Source: Hypholoma sublateritium FD-334 SS-4 (taxonomy: Eukaryota; Basidiomycota; Agaricomycetes; Agaricales; Strophariaceae). From it: a stretch of DNA of 64,000 nt. Position 1 is the stretch's first letter. Every line of letters begins with the position of its first letter. Positions 34,538-45,273 of this stretch are shown piece by piece. The notes beneath the pieces are model-generated. The model had not been told where the DNA came from and ran no database searches. It saw only the letters and a list, made by a program, of their open reading frames with translations. Made by a program: the position numbers and the translations under genes. Location: assembly GCA_000827495.1 (NCBI GenBank), contig KN817527.1, positions 64,132 to 128,131 on the forward strand. Reading direction: 5' to 3'.

Positions 34538-35246
34538 GACTTGACGAAACATCTGCAGGTGGCAGATAATCGTGTGGAGGCACACATCATGAAGAACAAT
34601 ATATTAATAGCGCTCAAGCGCAGCGTGTTTAACTTAATGGCTGCTCGGCCTCCTGCTGTTCGGCGTTCGTCAAGAGAACGAGAGTTTGCAACAGAGATTT
34701 GTAATAAATATCAGCGCTTAGCGCTCCACCGTCATGAGATCGAGGAGCGATAAATATGTTACCTGAATTACATCGAGATGATGGATATGACTATGGAAGA
34801 AGTGTAATACTTATTATCATTTGATTGAGCATAAAAACGATGCTATGCTGTTCGACCCTCGGTCGTTCTTCCGTCATGCGATCCATTCTTTGCGATGCTA
34901 TACATAAGTATCGATTTTTTTGCGTGAAACACTCCGTCCCCGCCATCGATTTTATGCTCCATCAAATGATAATAAGTATTACACTTCTTCCATACTCGTA
35001 TCCATCATCTCGATGTAATTCAGCTAACATATTTATTGCTCTTCGACCTCATGACCGTGGAGCACTGAGCGCTGATATTTATTACAGATCTCTGTTTCAA
35101 ACTCTCGTTCTCTTGACGAACGCCGAACAGCAGGAGGCCGAGCAGCCATTACATTAAATACACTATGCTTCAGCACTATTAATATTGTTCTTCATGCTGT
35201 GTGCTTCCATATGATTATCTGCCGGCTGTAGATGTTTCGTCAAGTC
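34538..35246. repeat. Hairpin-forming inverted repeat (MITE-like)
   Basis: Arms of about 300 bp (34538-34843 and 34944-35246) are inverted copies with a spacer of about 100 bp. The ends are perfect: GACTTGACGAAACATCT at 34538-34554 mirrors 35230-35246. Arms differ by scattered substitutions, so this is not an assembly mirror artefact. Short frames in the arms are not genes. Confidence 0.8.
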
Positions 35247-35404
35247 TGCTTCTGCTCTACTTCTGAACAATTGGTCACCTTATTTGGTATGCATTTGACC
35301 GTTTGCATCAGCAAACCCGAAAATAAGCGCCAAGTGCAAGCGCGAGGTCTTTAACGTCGTGTTAAAAATAGAACAGCTACATACAGTCAAAGTAAAGAAA
35401 AAGG

Positions 35405-35412
35405 TATAAAAG
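35405..35412 (+). promoter_or_regulatory. TATA box of the secreted-protein gene
   Basis: TATAAAAG, 39 bp before the ATG at 35451, inside the nested inverted-repeat element. The gene therefore carries its own core promoter. Confidence 0.6.
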
Positions 35413-35450
35413 CTCTCTTAGAGGAGCTCAATATACCAGCATCTCATACC

Positions 35451-35957
35451 ATGTACTTCATCTCCTTCATTGCATCCACCACCCTGGCTCTGGGGCTTTC
35501 CGTTGCCGCAATACCGTCACCGGTGGTACGTCCGCCCTTGAGGCACTTTATCATGGACATCATGACTAACGAATGCTCATTGCAGAACACCGCCAACGGA
35601 GTCGTGTCCCTAGCAGAGATGAAGGCGTGGGTTGACCGTCAGGACCCATCCAAGATCACGATCATCGGCGACCCGTTCAACGCGCTCGGACGACGCGCCG
35701 GCTCGGTGACCGTCACCTTCTGCACCCAGGTGTCTGGCACCATCTGCAGCGGGTCCTGCACTGTCCAGTCAGGAAACGGCCAGTGCCTTGCCACCCCGGG
35801 GACCAACTGCCTCTTTGCCACCAGCAATGTCGCGTTCTGCGACAGTTCGACCTGTGGTGGAAGCTGCAACGAGTTCGACAGCTGCGGCACCGTCCTCGAG
35901 AATGGATTTTGCGACACCCCAGGCACAAAGGGCGTTGCTATTCCATTCAGCGCATAA
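35451..35957 (+). CDS. Small secreted cysteine-rich protein, 168 aa
   Basis: Single exon, intact frame. Residues 1 to about 20 are a secretion signal (hydrophobic FIASTTLALGLSVAA). The mature part has eleven cysteines, all but one in the C-terminal half: a TFC..TIC..GSC..GQC..TNC series, then AFC, STCGGSC, DSCGT and GFC before TPGT. Spacing such as TNCLFAT, VAFC and CGGSC is typical of a recurrent agaricomycete family of small secreted proteins of unknown function. Candidate roles are cell-surface, interaction or effector functions; none can be shown here. It sits alone between a hairpin and an inverted repeat, unlike the repeats outside. It is GC-richer than its immediate flanks. Confidence 0.85.
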   Translation: MYFISFIASTTLALGLSVAAIPSPVVRPPLRHFIMDIMTNECSLQNTANGVVSLAEMKAWVDRQDPSKITIIGDPFNALGRRAGSVTVTFCTQVSGTICSGSCTVQSGNGQCLATPGTNCLFATSNVAFCDSSTCGGSCNEFDSCGTVLENGFCDTPGTKGVAIPFSA

Positions 35958-36031
35958 TGCTCTGGTGGCTGTAGGTGGAATTGCACACTCACTTGTCGAA
36001 AGCGTTGACACGGCCGCGCAGGTGCACCAAC

Positions 36032-36255
36032 AATGGTTTTGAATCTCCGGAGAATTCGAGCTCGGGCTCTACATTATGAATGTTGTAATATTCAAGATTC
36101 TAGATGAATACCAACGTTCTATCCTTTGAGTGTATGAGGCCAAAATTCGGCCTGATAGTCGGCCTAAGTACCACTACAAATCTATTGCAAGGTATCATAT
36201 TAATTTAGCGACTTCAGCGGCGTGCTGCACAAGTCATCAGTCCAACTTGAAGCTC
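36032..36255 (-). repeat. Right outer inverted repeat
   Basis: Mirror of 34300-34534. Weak similarity may extend to 36267. It begins 75 bp after the stop codon of the secreted-protein gene. Confidence 0.8.
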
Positions 36256-36267
36256 AAAGTGTCACGA

Positions 36268-37756
36268 TACGGCGCATACTGGCGTAGCGGGACTCGATCA
36301 AGCGGGAAAAACTTGGAAAAATCACTCGTTCAAGTTGAACAGAAAAGAGTTCATTTCTTCATTTCTTTTTTCTTTTTTGAATCCATTTATACTCCATTGT
36401 GACGTACCATATGTCAGAGTTATACATGATTTCTAAATTCTATGCGTCTGTGTCAACCCTTTTCTTACCGCGTCAGGGCAAGACACATCAACAGTTTTCT
36501 CCTGCAAAGCGGACACGGCTCAAGCGATTGCCGATTGTCTTTTCTTCCCCATCCGGACACGCTGGGAACTTGGGGGACAATGAAGCGTGTTATCCATCTA
36601 ATCGATCTCCTCAGCTTTTACCACCACTGCGCTCGGTGTGCCCTACCGATTCTCTGGGAAACATGTACTGTGGCATACGGTGAGCAGCGCGTCTGTCTGT
36701 TCAAAGTCACATCCACAGCGATCACAGGTATCACGGCCATCGTCTGCGCGACGCACACCGTCTCTGCTCCCGCTTCCACTCGCGTGTGCCGCGTCATCCT
36801 AGAAGTGCTCGGGGGTGGTGATAACTTTCCCGGAAAGCAAGAGGCGCCGTGTGCGCCAACACATTCGCTGCGCTGAACGTACACAATACTGCCGGCGCCA
36901 ACCGGAACCACCGCACACTCAGCACACAGATCGATGACGCGACTTGACCTTCGGGCACCACGCTCGCGTTTGGTGGAATCAACGAGGTGTGGTGCGCACG
37001 TATGCTGCCTGCCATGGCAGCCATGCCCCACGTCATTGCCGTTCGGCATTGAATTTCTCGGTGTCTCGAGCGCTTCGATGCGCCTTGAGCTTGAAGCTTG
37101 ATCGGTGTATCTCCTCCACTGCCCAAATATAGCAACGACGGGCACCGTTTACCTCATGCGTCTGCCTTCCTTCCCTTCCTTCCTCCTGCTCGACGTACCA
37201 CTGTCCTCCAGTACTCCAGTCGACGGGACACACAGCGCCCGCAGCTATCCTTGATGACATCTCACCGCGAATCCGCCAGGCTGCTCTGCTGTATGCACGG
37301 TTACCCTCTCCCACTGATGGGTTACGTCAATCGAGCGATCTGTGGGCTCCGTCATCTCTTGCGTGTTTGCCGCCCCGTCCATCCAGCAGTATTGCTGGAT
37401 CTTCGCCACCGGTGTGCGCTCAGAGAGGTGCAGTGAGCGAGGGGCTGATACAAAATGTTTCAAATGATGCAGCTGCTGTACATGTGCGGACTTCGACCGA
37501 CAACACTTGTATCTGTTTGCACGCCCATCATCTCTCCTATGTATGCGCATCAAACCCATGCCGCGTCGCGTACGCGATGTGAAGGCTTCGAATAGACAGG
37601 TGCGGGCCTCCCCGGCGCCACACGGGTGCTGAGCCGCTACCGTTGTTTCGTTCACAACAATAATGCCCATAGCCGAGCGTGAACGTCCCGTCTTTGTTGT
37701 CAAAAGTCATATTCAGCGTCTCAAATGGGTGATTATTCCCTAGTTAATCCGAATTG
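36268..37756 (+). repeat. Q module 2
   Basis: The stretch 36505-37756 is collinear with Q module 1 (22130-23300). It starts with CATCCGGACACGCTGGGAAC (about 36550), carries ATCGATCTCC (36601-36610), and ends with GATGTGAAGGCTTCGAATAG (37576) and GGTGATTATTCC then GTTAATCCGAATT (37729-37754). No conserved frame. 36268-36504 shows nothing. Confidence 0.5.
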
Positions 37757-38880
37757 CTTTACGTTACATTATTTTTAGACACGCAGCGCCGTATACATAA
37801 CACGCCCCTTTTGCGCCCAAATTGGCCCCCGGTGGGGTGTGGAAATTGGGCTCGCAAGTACCAAAGTACAGCAAAAAAAGCTTGTACTCCAACAGGAAAA
37901 CACAGCGTGCATCGTGGTTGTAAACCAGGTGTGAGATCGTCCGGCGCCAATACAGTCCTCTGACGCCCCTGGTGGATTCTTCACTCCATCGGATCCTGCA
38001 TCAAATTCAGAGAACAAGAAAAATCAGTGTCCATTCAAGGATCAAGGGCGCATGGGAAGCACACGTCGTGGGCTATGTATTTTCCTCCATATTCCCACAG
38101 CGATGTCTTCTTTCCCAACACGGATGTACCGAGTGGCGTACATTATCGGAGCCTTTTTCCTGCGCCCCAAAGCACCCGCGCTTCGATGTTCCTTTATTAG
38201 TGTCGGAATTAATGTCGGAATATTTAAGTTATAGGCGCGCTACACGCGGCGAGCAGCAGCATTGTATTTGGCCTGATTGGGACGCGTCCGCGCTGCCTTG
38301 CAGAGTATACCACACATGGCTGAGAACGAGACGTATACTACATTTAGACTGAATTTGCCTTTTGCCATATTTGCTCCGGGTATTGTTCTGCACACCATTG
38401 TACACTTATACATAAACCCTGCATGGGATGCGAGAAGCTGATGCAGTCCATCGATAACGGTCTAATAATAACCAGCACACCGTACTTGTAAGTATAACGC
38501 ATCCTTGTACAGATATGTGGCGAATCACGGCGCCAATGGTGGTTTTGGTATACGCATACTGACACTACCTGAATGTATTACCAGTATTAGCCCATCTATA
38601 GTCCAGACCATGTCAGTACTTAAAATCTCGCGACCCGCGAAGGCGTCATATTGATATCTCCATCCGGGCCTTGCAGTATACTCTAAAAGCTCCGCAAGTA
38701 CAAGCACCTGCCCTTATCGTCTCAGAAAGGGAGCCCGCTGGAGCCCGTGACAGGCGACAGATAACAAAAGATAACAAATCGCGCACTGGCAGGACAAATT
38801 ATGACAAGAGCGTTCACGCGGCCACTGTGGCTAAATATAGACTAATGCGATTAACTGGGCAATAATCGCCCAGTTTAGCC
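37757..38880. other. Unassigned stretch
   Basis: Only short frames. Parts could be remnants of an old coding or transposon sequence, but I recognise no domain and cannot assemble exons. Confidence 0.35.
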
Positions 38881-38919
38881 GCGGGGTTCGAAGTTTGGCA
38901 GTGCCGAGAGCGCGCCGTA

Positions 38920-39045
38920 TGGGCCTGGCTGGTCGTCGGCTAGTCGCTGACTGGTCATCGACTGATCACCGGCTAGTCATCGCTAGTCATCGCTAGTCAT
39001 TCCCACAGCGATGACTAGTCGATGGCTTGGTCACTGACCCGTCAT
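38920..39045. repeat. Short tandem repeat of CTAGTCATCG type
   Basis: Imperfect 9-13 bp units built on CTAGTCATCG and its mirror GATGACTAG: four or more direct copies at about 38935-39000, then an inverted copy at about 39009-39020. It can form a small stem. Confidence 0.6.
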
Positions 39046-40840
39046 CAATAATTCATTCAGTGGTCATCTTGCGCACCAAAATCCAAATTCGACGTCGCTC
39101 GCGTTGGGAAGAGCGGCTCAGTTACACCATGCGCATAGAACGGTGTCGGGGTATCATAGCGCGCGTGTTCCATCGAAATAAGCAGCTGTGGGACGCGTGC
39201 ACATGTCACGCGATCGAAAAAGTTGGCGGTGGCGGATAGCAGATGCCAACGAAACACACATAAATGTGGACAGGCGCTGCGAGATAGGTCGTCACCGAGA
39301 GCGCCATGCACGCACTACGTCAAGCGGCACGCCCGCTTGGAGTCCGCACATGGCGCGAGTCGCTCTATGCCCCAGCGGCCGTGAGATGAAGTGCGGTAGG
39401 ATGGTGCACATACGCGGAAGATAGGTAGATACGGAAGACAGAAGACGGAAGACGCGCTCATGGCATCGCGGTGCCCACAGAAGTCTTACGACGCCGGCAG
39501 AGGCATCCGCGTGAGCTTGACTACAAGCATAGTGCAGTCGCATGAGCTGCACGCGGCGATAGACCCGGCTGGACAGCTGTGGGTTCACTTGGTGCGATTG
39601 GGCGCGGAGTGACATGGGGAGAGAGGGACGGTAGTGACACGAAAACGGACACGAGGCTCGTGCGTAAAGGAGCGCACGCACAGGCGCTGCAGTTTCAAAA
39701 CATGGTGGACTAGCCACCCGCACACTGACTGCACCACGCTTGACGCGCACGGGTGGCGAAGATCCAAAGATGCTGCAGCGCCTGTGGTGTGCACCGGACG
39801 CCGGGAGAGGGTAGTATACTTACACGCGCGGTGGAACGGTCGCTGTAGTACCCCTTTGTAACACCGAAGGGGGGTCTGGAGCTCTTAAAGGATTAGATAT
39901 GAGGTAGAAAGCGGAGGTGAGACGCACCTCGGTGCGAGGTGGCGCATGCGCATGGAACACAACATCAGGATATTTCAAAATCAGAGCGCCTGGCTCACTG
40001 GCATCAGATCTATCTCATCTATATGTGGGGGTTGCGTACAGGTGCAGGCGAGCGTTGGATTGTCGACGACAGTATCCGAGAGCGATTCATGCACGGTACA
40101 CGCAGCCGCGGCCGGCGGTTCAGCTATTTCCCAGGATCCCATACGCGTGCGACACGCTGTAAAGCGATCGCGGCGCGTATGGAAAGCGCGGAACCGTGGC
40201 CGCGGGTGCGTGGGTCGTGACACAATGCGTAGAGGAGAGGGGTGGAGGAGGGATATACTGCGTATCCTGGCGCCGACGAGGTTGATACCCGATACCGCTC
40301 CTAATATTGACACTGAAAAACGAGGGATGTCCAACGGGGTCCGGTGTGCAATGCGACTCCGATCTGTACTGATAAGAGGGGGGATGCGTTGAATTGATGG
40401 CGGGGCGCGCAGAACAGATACTCAGACACATCTACGTGATTAATAAGAGATGGTAGTGTACGACGCTGATCTCACCAGTAGATGTCGCGCCATCGATCTG
40501 TGCTACGTGGGCGATGGCTCCATCGGTGGCACCGGGTTTTGTCCTCTACGTGTTCAGCGAGCGCGTCGAAATACATGCCACCACCTCCATTCATCTCTCT
40601 CCGGTACACGCGCGGGTACTGCGCCCAACATGGATCAGCGCCCGCGTGTGGAGGGAGGATGAGTGGCGGTGAGCAGACGACAACGCTGATGACTCTGTGA
40701 TCATCGTGATGGGACGGAGTGGACAGATGAACTGCTCGCCTGTATCCCCAATGGTACAATTGTGGAATGTGAGAGGTTAGGTATGTCGGATCCACAAATC
40801 GCGCCAAGGAATGATAAGTGCTTGATCCTGGGAGATCGAT
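39046..40840 (-). repeat. Degenerate P unit 11, divergent from the zinc-finger gene
   Basis: Reading leftward from the shared promoter: TGGGAGATCGAT (40829-40840), a GATGATCACAGAGT stretch (near 40703) that matches P unit 3 near 11873, then the core motif (40139-40161) and a CCGCGGCTGCGTGTACCG stretch (about 40096-40113) that matches 5659-5680. Beyond about 39900 the similarity fades. It has the same divergent position relative to the zinc-finger gene as the W/P units have to ORFs A and B. Confidence 0.5.
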
Positions 40841-40841
40841 G
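40812..40841 (+). promoter_or_regulatory. Shared cis cassette upstream of zinc-finger gene
   Basis: TGATAAGT, nine bases, then TGGGAGATCGATG, about 150 bp before the ATG at 40989. Motifs, spacer length and orientation to the gene match the ORF A and ORF B promoters. TGATAAG also fits a GATA-factor site. Confidence 0.5.
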
Positions 40842-40988
40842 GATGCGCGCCACGCTGCACGGCCAAAAAAGGCAAGCAGCCCCAAACGAGTGCGTGTTCC
40901 CAGCGCGTCCGGATGGGGAAACCAATGCCCCCGAGCAGATTGATGGAAAAAGGGAAAAGGGTGGCGCAGCCTTTCTATCCCAACCACC

Positions 40989-43900
40989 ATGTCCCCGGGC
41001 GAACCCCCAGTCCCACTCCCCTCTGTCCCAGACTCCGCTCCCCCAGTCCCCGCCCCAGACGACCCCGCGCCGACGGAGAACGAGACGCCCACGCAGACGC
41101 ACTTCCGCGTCATCCGCGCGCCTGGGCCGCGCGGGCGCTCGCCAGCGAACTCGCCGCCGCCTGCTGCAGGCCCATCGCGCCCGCGCGCCACGTCAACACA
41201 CGAGGCGCAGCCACGCGCATCGCTCGAAGCAAGGGGCTCCGGGTCCCCATCGGCGCCCGCGCGCATCCCCACGCCCCCCTGGGCCGGTGACAGCTTCTCG
41301 CGGCGGCACACAGGGGACGAATCGCACGCTCGCAAGAGGGAGGCTGCGTCGCGGGAGCACGAGGGCCGCGATCGGCGGCGCACGGCCGACCGCCGCCCCG
41401 CGCCGGACCGGGAGCGCCGGAACGGCGGCCGGTACGCGGAGCCGGAGCACCGGCACGAGCCGCCGCGCTTGTTTCTGCAGTACCCCGTGCACGCGCCGCC
41501 GCGCGCGGCGCATCTTCCGCTCCAGCCGCCGCCACCACCGCCGCTCGGGCAGTCGAAAACGCCGCCGCCGCCGCGCTTGCGACCCGTGGGCCTTGCAGCG
41601 CCGCCGCAGGACGTCGAGGCGCATCCCGACGCGCTGGTGTCCCCACCGCCCCAGCCGCGCCAGGCAGACTGGCAGCGCGACCGGGACCGCGATCGAGCGC
41701 GCGCTCGCGAAATCGAAGAGGATGAAATGCGCCGCCGTGAAGATCTGGCGCGCCGGTACGCACAGTACCGCCCACATCCTAGCGCGGGAGCGGCTGCTCC
41801 GCCGCCAGCACCACCTGTCTACCCCTCGTTCTCGCGCGGATACAAGCGCCGGCGGTCAGCCAGCGCGGACACGCGACGCGCGGTCATAAGGAGGGTGGCG
41901 CGCTCCCCATCTTCTTCCTCTGGATACTCCTCGTCGGAAGACACCAGCGCCCCGCCACACCCGCTGCGATCTCGTGCGCGCTCACCCCCACACGCCGCGC
42001 ACCCTCAGCGCGTTCCGTACCCAGCGTCCAGTGCCACACAGCGCAGCGATTCCCGCAGAGTATCAGAAGGCGATGCCATACAACACAGCGACTCGCGCAG
42101 AGGATCCTCAGGCGCGTTCGACCACGCCGTCCGCATCGAACACTCGCCCTCGCCCGCGCCGGTGTCGTATGGCCCGCCGCCTGCACACATGGCGAGACCA
42201 GCCCCGGCACGTCGCCCCGGAGATTATGCGCGCACATCGCATCAGCAGCGTCAGCCTTATGGGCAAGCGGCTCCACCTGCATATGAGCCGCACCCGTTGT
42301 TGCGCGAGCACCACTATCGCCAGCAGGAACAACAGCCCGTCGCGGGCCCATCTCGCAGGCCGCGAAGCCCGCCGGATCGAGCACCGCCGCCCTCACATAT
42401 GAAGCGCCAACGCCTCGACATGGAGCGCGCGGAACGCGGGCCACCACGCTATCCTGAGCGCGCTGCGCGAGAGGAGCCAGCGACGCACTACGCGCGCTAT
42501 GCCCGACGTGAAGAGGACGCGGATCGCGATCGAATGCCCCCCGTTCGCGCGAATGGGCCAATACCCGCCAGCGAGCGTCGTGCGCCAGCGCCGCTCCCAC
42601 AGCAATGGGAGCAGTGGCCCGGCACGCCCGACATTTGGGTGGGCGAGGCCCCACGCGCGCCCGTCCCCGTGCAAGTCGGTGCGCGAGTCGACGCGCCGCT
42701 GGGTACGGGCGGTCTCGGACAGGGCACCCTGCTCCCTCCTTCGGCGCAGGCGCGCGCGCAGCACCCGCGCGGGGTGTCCGTGTCCCCGCCGCCGCCGCCA
42801 CCGGCGCACATCGGGGCAGGCGCGCGGAGGAACACGTACCCCGCGCCGAACATCGCTCCTGCGCCCACGCACGCAGGCCCCCCGCCCCCGCCCTCGGCGC
42901 CGCCCCCCGCGCCCGTCCCGACCGTGGCGTACACGCACACGACCTGGACGCCGCACTCCCACTCGCGCGCCGCCGTTCCCGCAGGGTCCGCCCCGCTCGC
43001 GCACTTCCAGACGAGCACCGCGCCGGGCGAGCACCTCCTGCTCGACGTCACCGCCGTCGGCGGGGCGCAGTTCGTCCTCAAGCCCACGCGCACGCGCGGC
43101 ACCGGCCCCGCCGCGTACGGCGCGCAGGGCGAGTTCGCGGGGCGCGTCGAGGGCGTCGGGCGCCAGGTCGCGGGGTACCCCGTCCTCCCCGGGATGGGCG
43201 TCATGTCCGCTGGGGCACCCGCGGGCAACCGAACGATGGAGGTGCAGATGCAGACGCAGCTCGCATTGGGCGGCACGCCGCGCAGCGGCGCGGACGTCGG
43301 CGTGATGCGGTTCAACGGCTGGGTCGGCGGGGCCGCGGCGGCGAACGGCGCGGCGGAGGGCGACCCCAGCGCGGGCGGCGGCGAGCTGATGAATGTCCTT
43401 GTCGTGCGTCGCGGGCGCGGCGCGGGGAACCGCGACTGGGAGGTCGACTCGAGCGGCGTGGGCGGTGTTCAAGGCGTGATGAAGCTCGGCCCGCCGCCCG
43501 TGCCCAAGCCGCCGAAGCCCCGCGCGAAGCGTGCGTCGAGGGCGACCGGGGCGCCGCGCGTGCCGCGGAAGGGCAAGGCGCGTGCGGTGGAGGTGGAGAA
43601 CACCGGTGCGGACGCGTGGGCGCACGGCGGGGTCACGCTGATCGACGGCGGGTACGGGGCGGCGAGTGGTAGCGCTGCACCCTTCCGCGCCTTCCAGCTG
43701 CCCACCATCGAGAGCAAGCCCGCGTTCGTCCGCGCGGCGCGCACGCCGCCTGCGCGCAGCGTCCCGCGGCGTGGCGCGCGCGGAACCGAGGGCGCGCCGC
43801 TCGAGCTGTCGTCGGACGAGGAGCCACGCGTGAAGATCGAAGAGGATCTCGAGATGGACGGTGTACTCGACGGCCCAGAGGAGAGTGAGGTGGAGAGCGA

Positions 43901-45273
43901 AGACGAGGAGTATCCGAGTCCAGGTAGGAGGGTCGGCGGAGAAGCTCACGCGCACGCTGGTGGGGTCCTCGTAGCGGTCAAGACAGAGGAGGATGACGAG
44001 GACGACGAAGACGAACTTGAGTACGATGAGCTCGAGGACGACGCGGACGACTTCAGCGGCGGGCGCGACTTCCGACGAGATGGCGGCGGCGGTAGCGGCG
44101 CAGGCGGCGCATCCGGCGGCGGTGCAGGAGGCCCGTACGACGGCCCGCCGGACAGTGCCAGCAGCGCGCCGTCGTACGATAGTGCAGATGAGGCGGGTGG
44201 TACGGGCGCTTCTAGGCAGTCCAATGGCGCGTACGAGCGCGGCGGCGCAGGTACACAAGAGGAGCCGCCGCCGCCTCCGTCGTCGATGTCGCGTCCCAGC
44301 TCTCGCGCGTCCTCGCGGGCGGCGTCCCCGCACCCATCACCGCATCCGCCACCGCCACCGCCCTCGCATCCCTCCCAGTCGTCGTCCCAACTCCACTGGC
44401 GCATCCCCACGCACACACCAGGGCCCTCCAAGCGGTCCGCGCCCATACCAGATGGTACGAAGCGCCACCCGTGCGACGTGTGCGGGCAGGTCTTCACGCG
44501 GAACGGCGACGTTCGGCGGCACAAGGCGAGCCGGCACTCCAGCGCGGGTGTGCGCTGCATTTATTGCGGGCGCGTGCTGACGAGGTGAGCGGTATTTTCT
44601 TGGTTGTAATTCGGTTTCGGGCGCGGGCGGGTGGGGTTTGCGTACCGTTTATGCTCATAGGCGTTTTTTCTTCGTTTCGTTTTCGGTTCATAGTTCGGGC
44701 CGAGGCTGTGCGGCGCGTGTTCTTCCCGCTTTGGTTGTTATCCTGCTTTTTGCGTGTCTGTCTCGCGCGCTATCGCTGACGCACCCCAGGCAGGACGCGC
44801 TGCAGCGCCATTGGGATCGCTATTGCCGCAAGAAAGCACCGCCGCGCGCCCACGCCGGCACGCCGATGATCATGTACGCTGCGCCAGGCTCAGCGAACGC
44901 TCTGCCGCCCGCAGGCACTGCGTTCGGCGGGCGCCTTATGCACACTGAGGATAATGATAACGCGGGAAAAGACGTTGCTGACGACGACGACGACCAGGGG
45001 GAGGAAGGGCGCTCATCGCGCTCGCGCTCCGGCTCGCCGCACAGCAGTGCGTATGGGCGCCGTGAAAATGAGCCGGACGAGGTGCTGGCGGCTGATGAGG
45101 TGAGAGCGCCATCGCAGCAGAGGGAAAAGTCGAAGGCGAACCGGGGCGGCAAGCCCCGGCGCGTCGACCGGCGCTGGCTCGTCGATCGACGCGCGCCGAC
45201 ACTCCGTCGGATGGCAAAGCCGACAAAATTCGAGCTTGAGATGGCCGCGCTGCGGCCTGGAGCGGCGGAGTAG
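40989..45273 (+). CDS. Large low-complexity protein with two C-terminal zinc fingers, 1359 aa
   Basis: Probable DNA-binding transcription regulator. Exon 1 is 40989-44584, exon 2 is 44790-45273, intron 205 bp. The model is supported because splicing completes the second finger. Finger 1 (residues about 1160-1183) is C-x2-C-x12-H-x4-H. Finger 2 (about 1191-1212), split by the intron, is C-x2-C-x12-H-x4-C. The rest is disordered: Pro/Ala-rich, RD/RE-rich (about 235-265), a KRRRSAS basic-serine patch (about 285), QQEQQP (about 440), an acidic tract (about 1000-1020), and after the fingers an acidic stretch and a basic tail. Reading through the intron gives TGA at once, leaving a one-finger product. 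Very GC-rich; long antisense frames are shadows. Patch order resembles ORFs A and B. Confidence 0.8.

Larger units (their letters stand above)
34283..36267. mobile_element. Nested inverted-repeat element carrying a secreted-protein gene
   Basis: Outer inverted repeats: left about 34300-34534, right about 36032-36255. They are nearly 90 percent alike over the core that starts with CTGATGACTTGTGC (34315) and is mirrored at 36227-36240. Directly inside the left repeat is a separate 709-bp hairpin (34538-35246). Between the hairpin and the right repeat is the intact gene 35451-35957. No transposase is visible and no clear target-site duplication was found, so a non-autonomous foldback or MITE-like element is the best description. 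The right repeat starts only 75 bp after the stop codon. Confidence 0.65.

Noticed and set aside
34541..34753. Small frames inside the hairpin arms
   Set aside because: They occur in a repeated inverted arm, differ between the arms, and match no protein.
42393..44333. 646-codon antisense open frame opposite the zinc-finger gene, and similar long antisense frames opposite ORFs A and B (for example 9078-10124 plus)
   Set aside because: They mirror very GC-rich coding DNA, where stop codons are rare on the opposite strand. Arg/Ala-rich translations show no domain.
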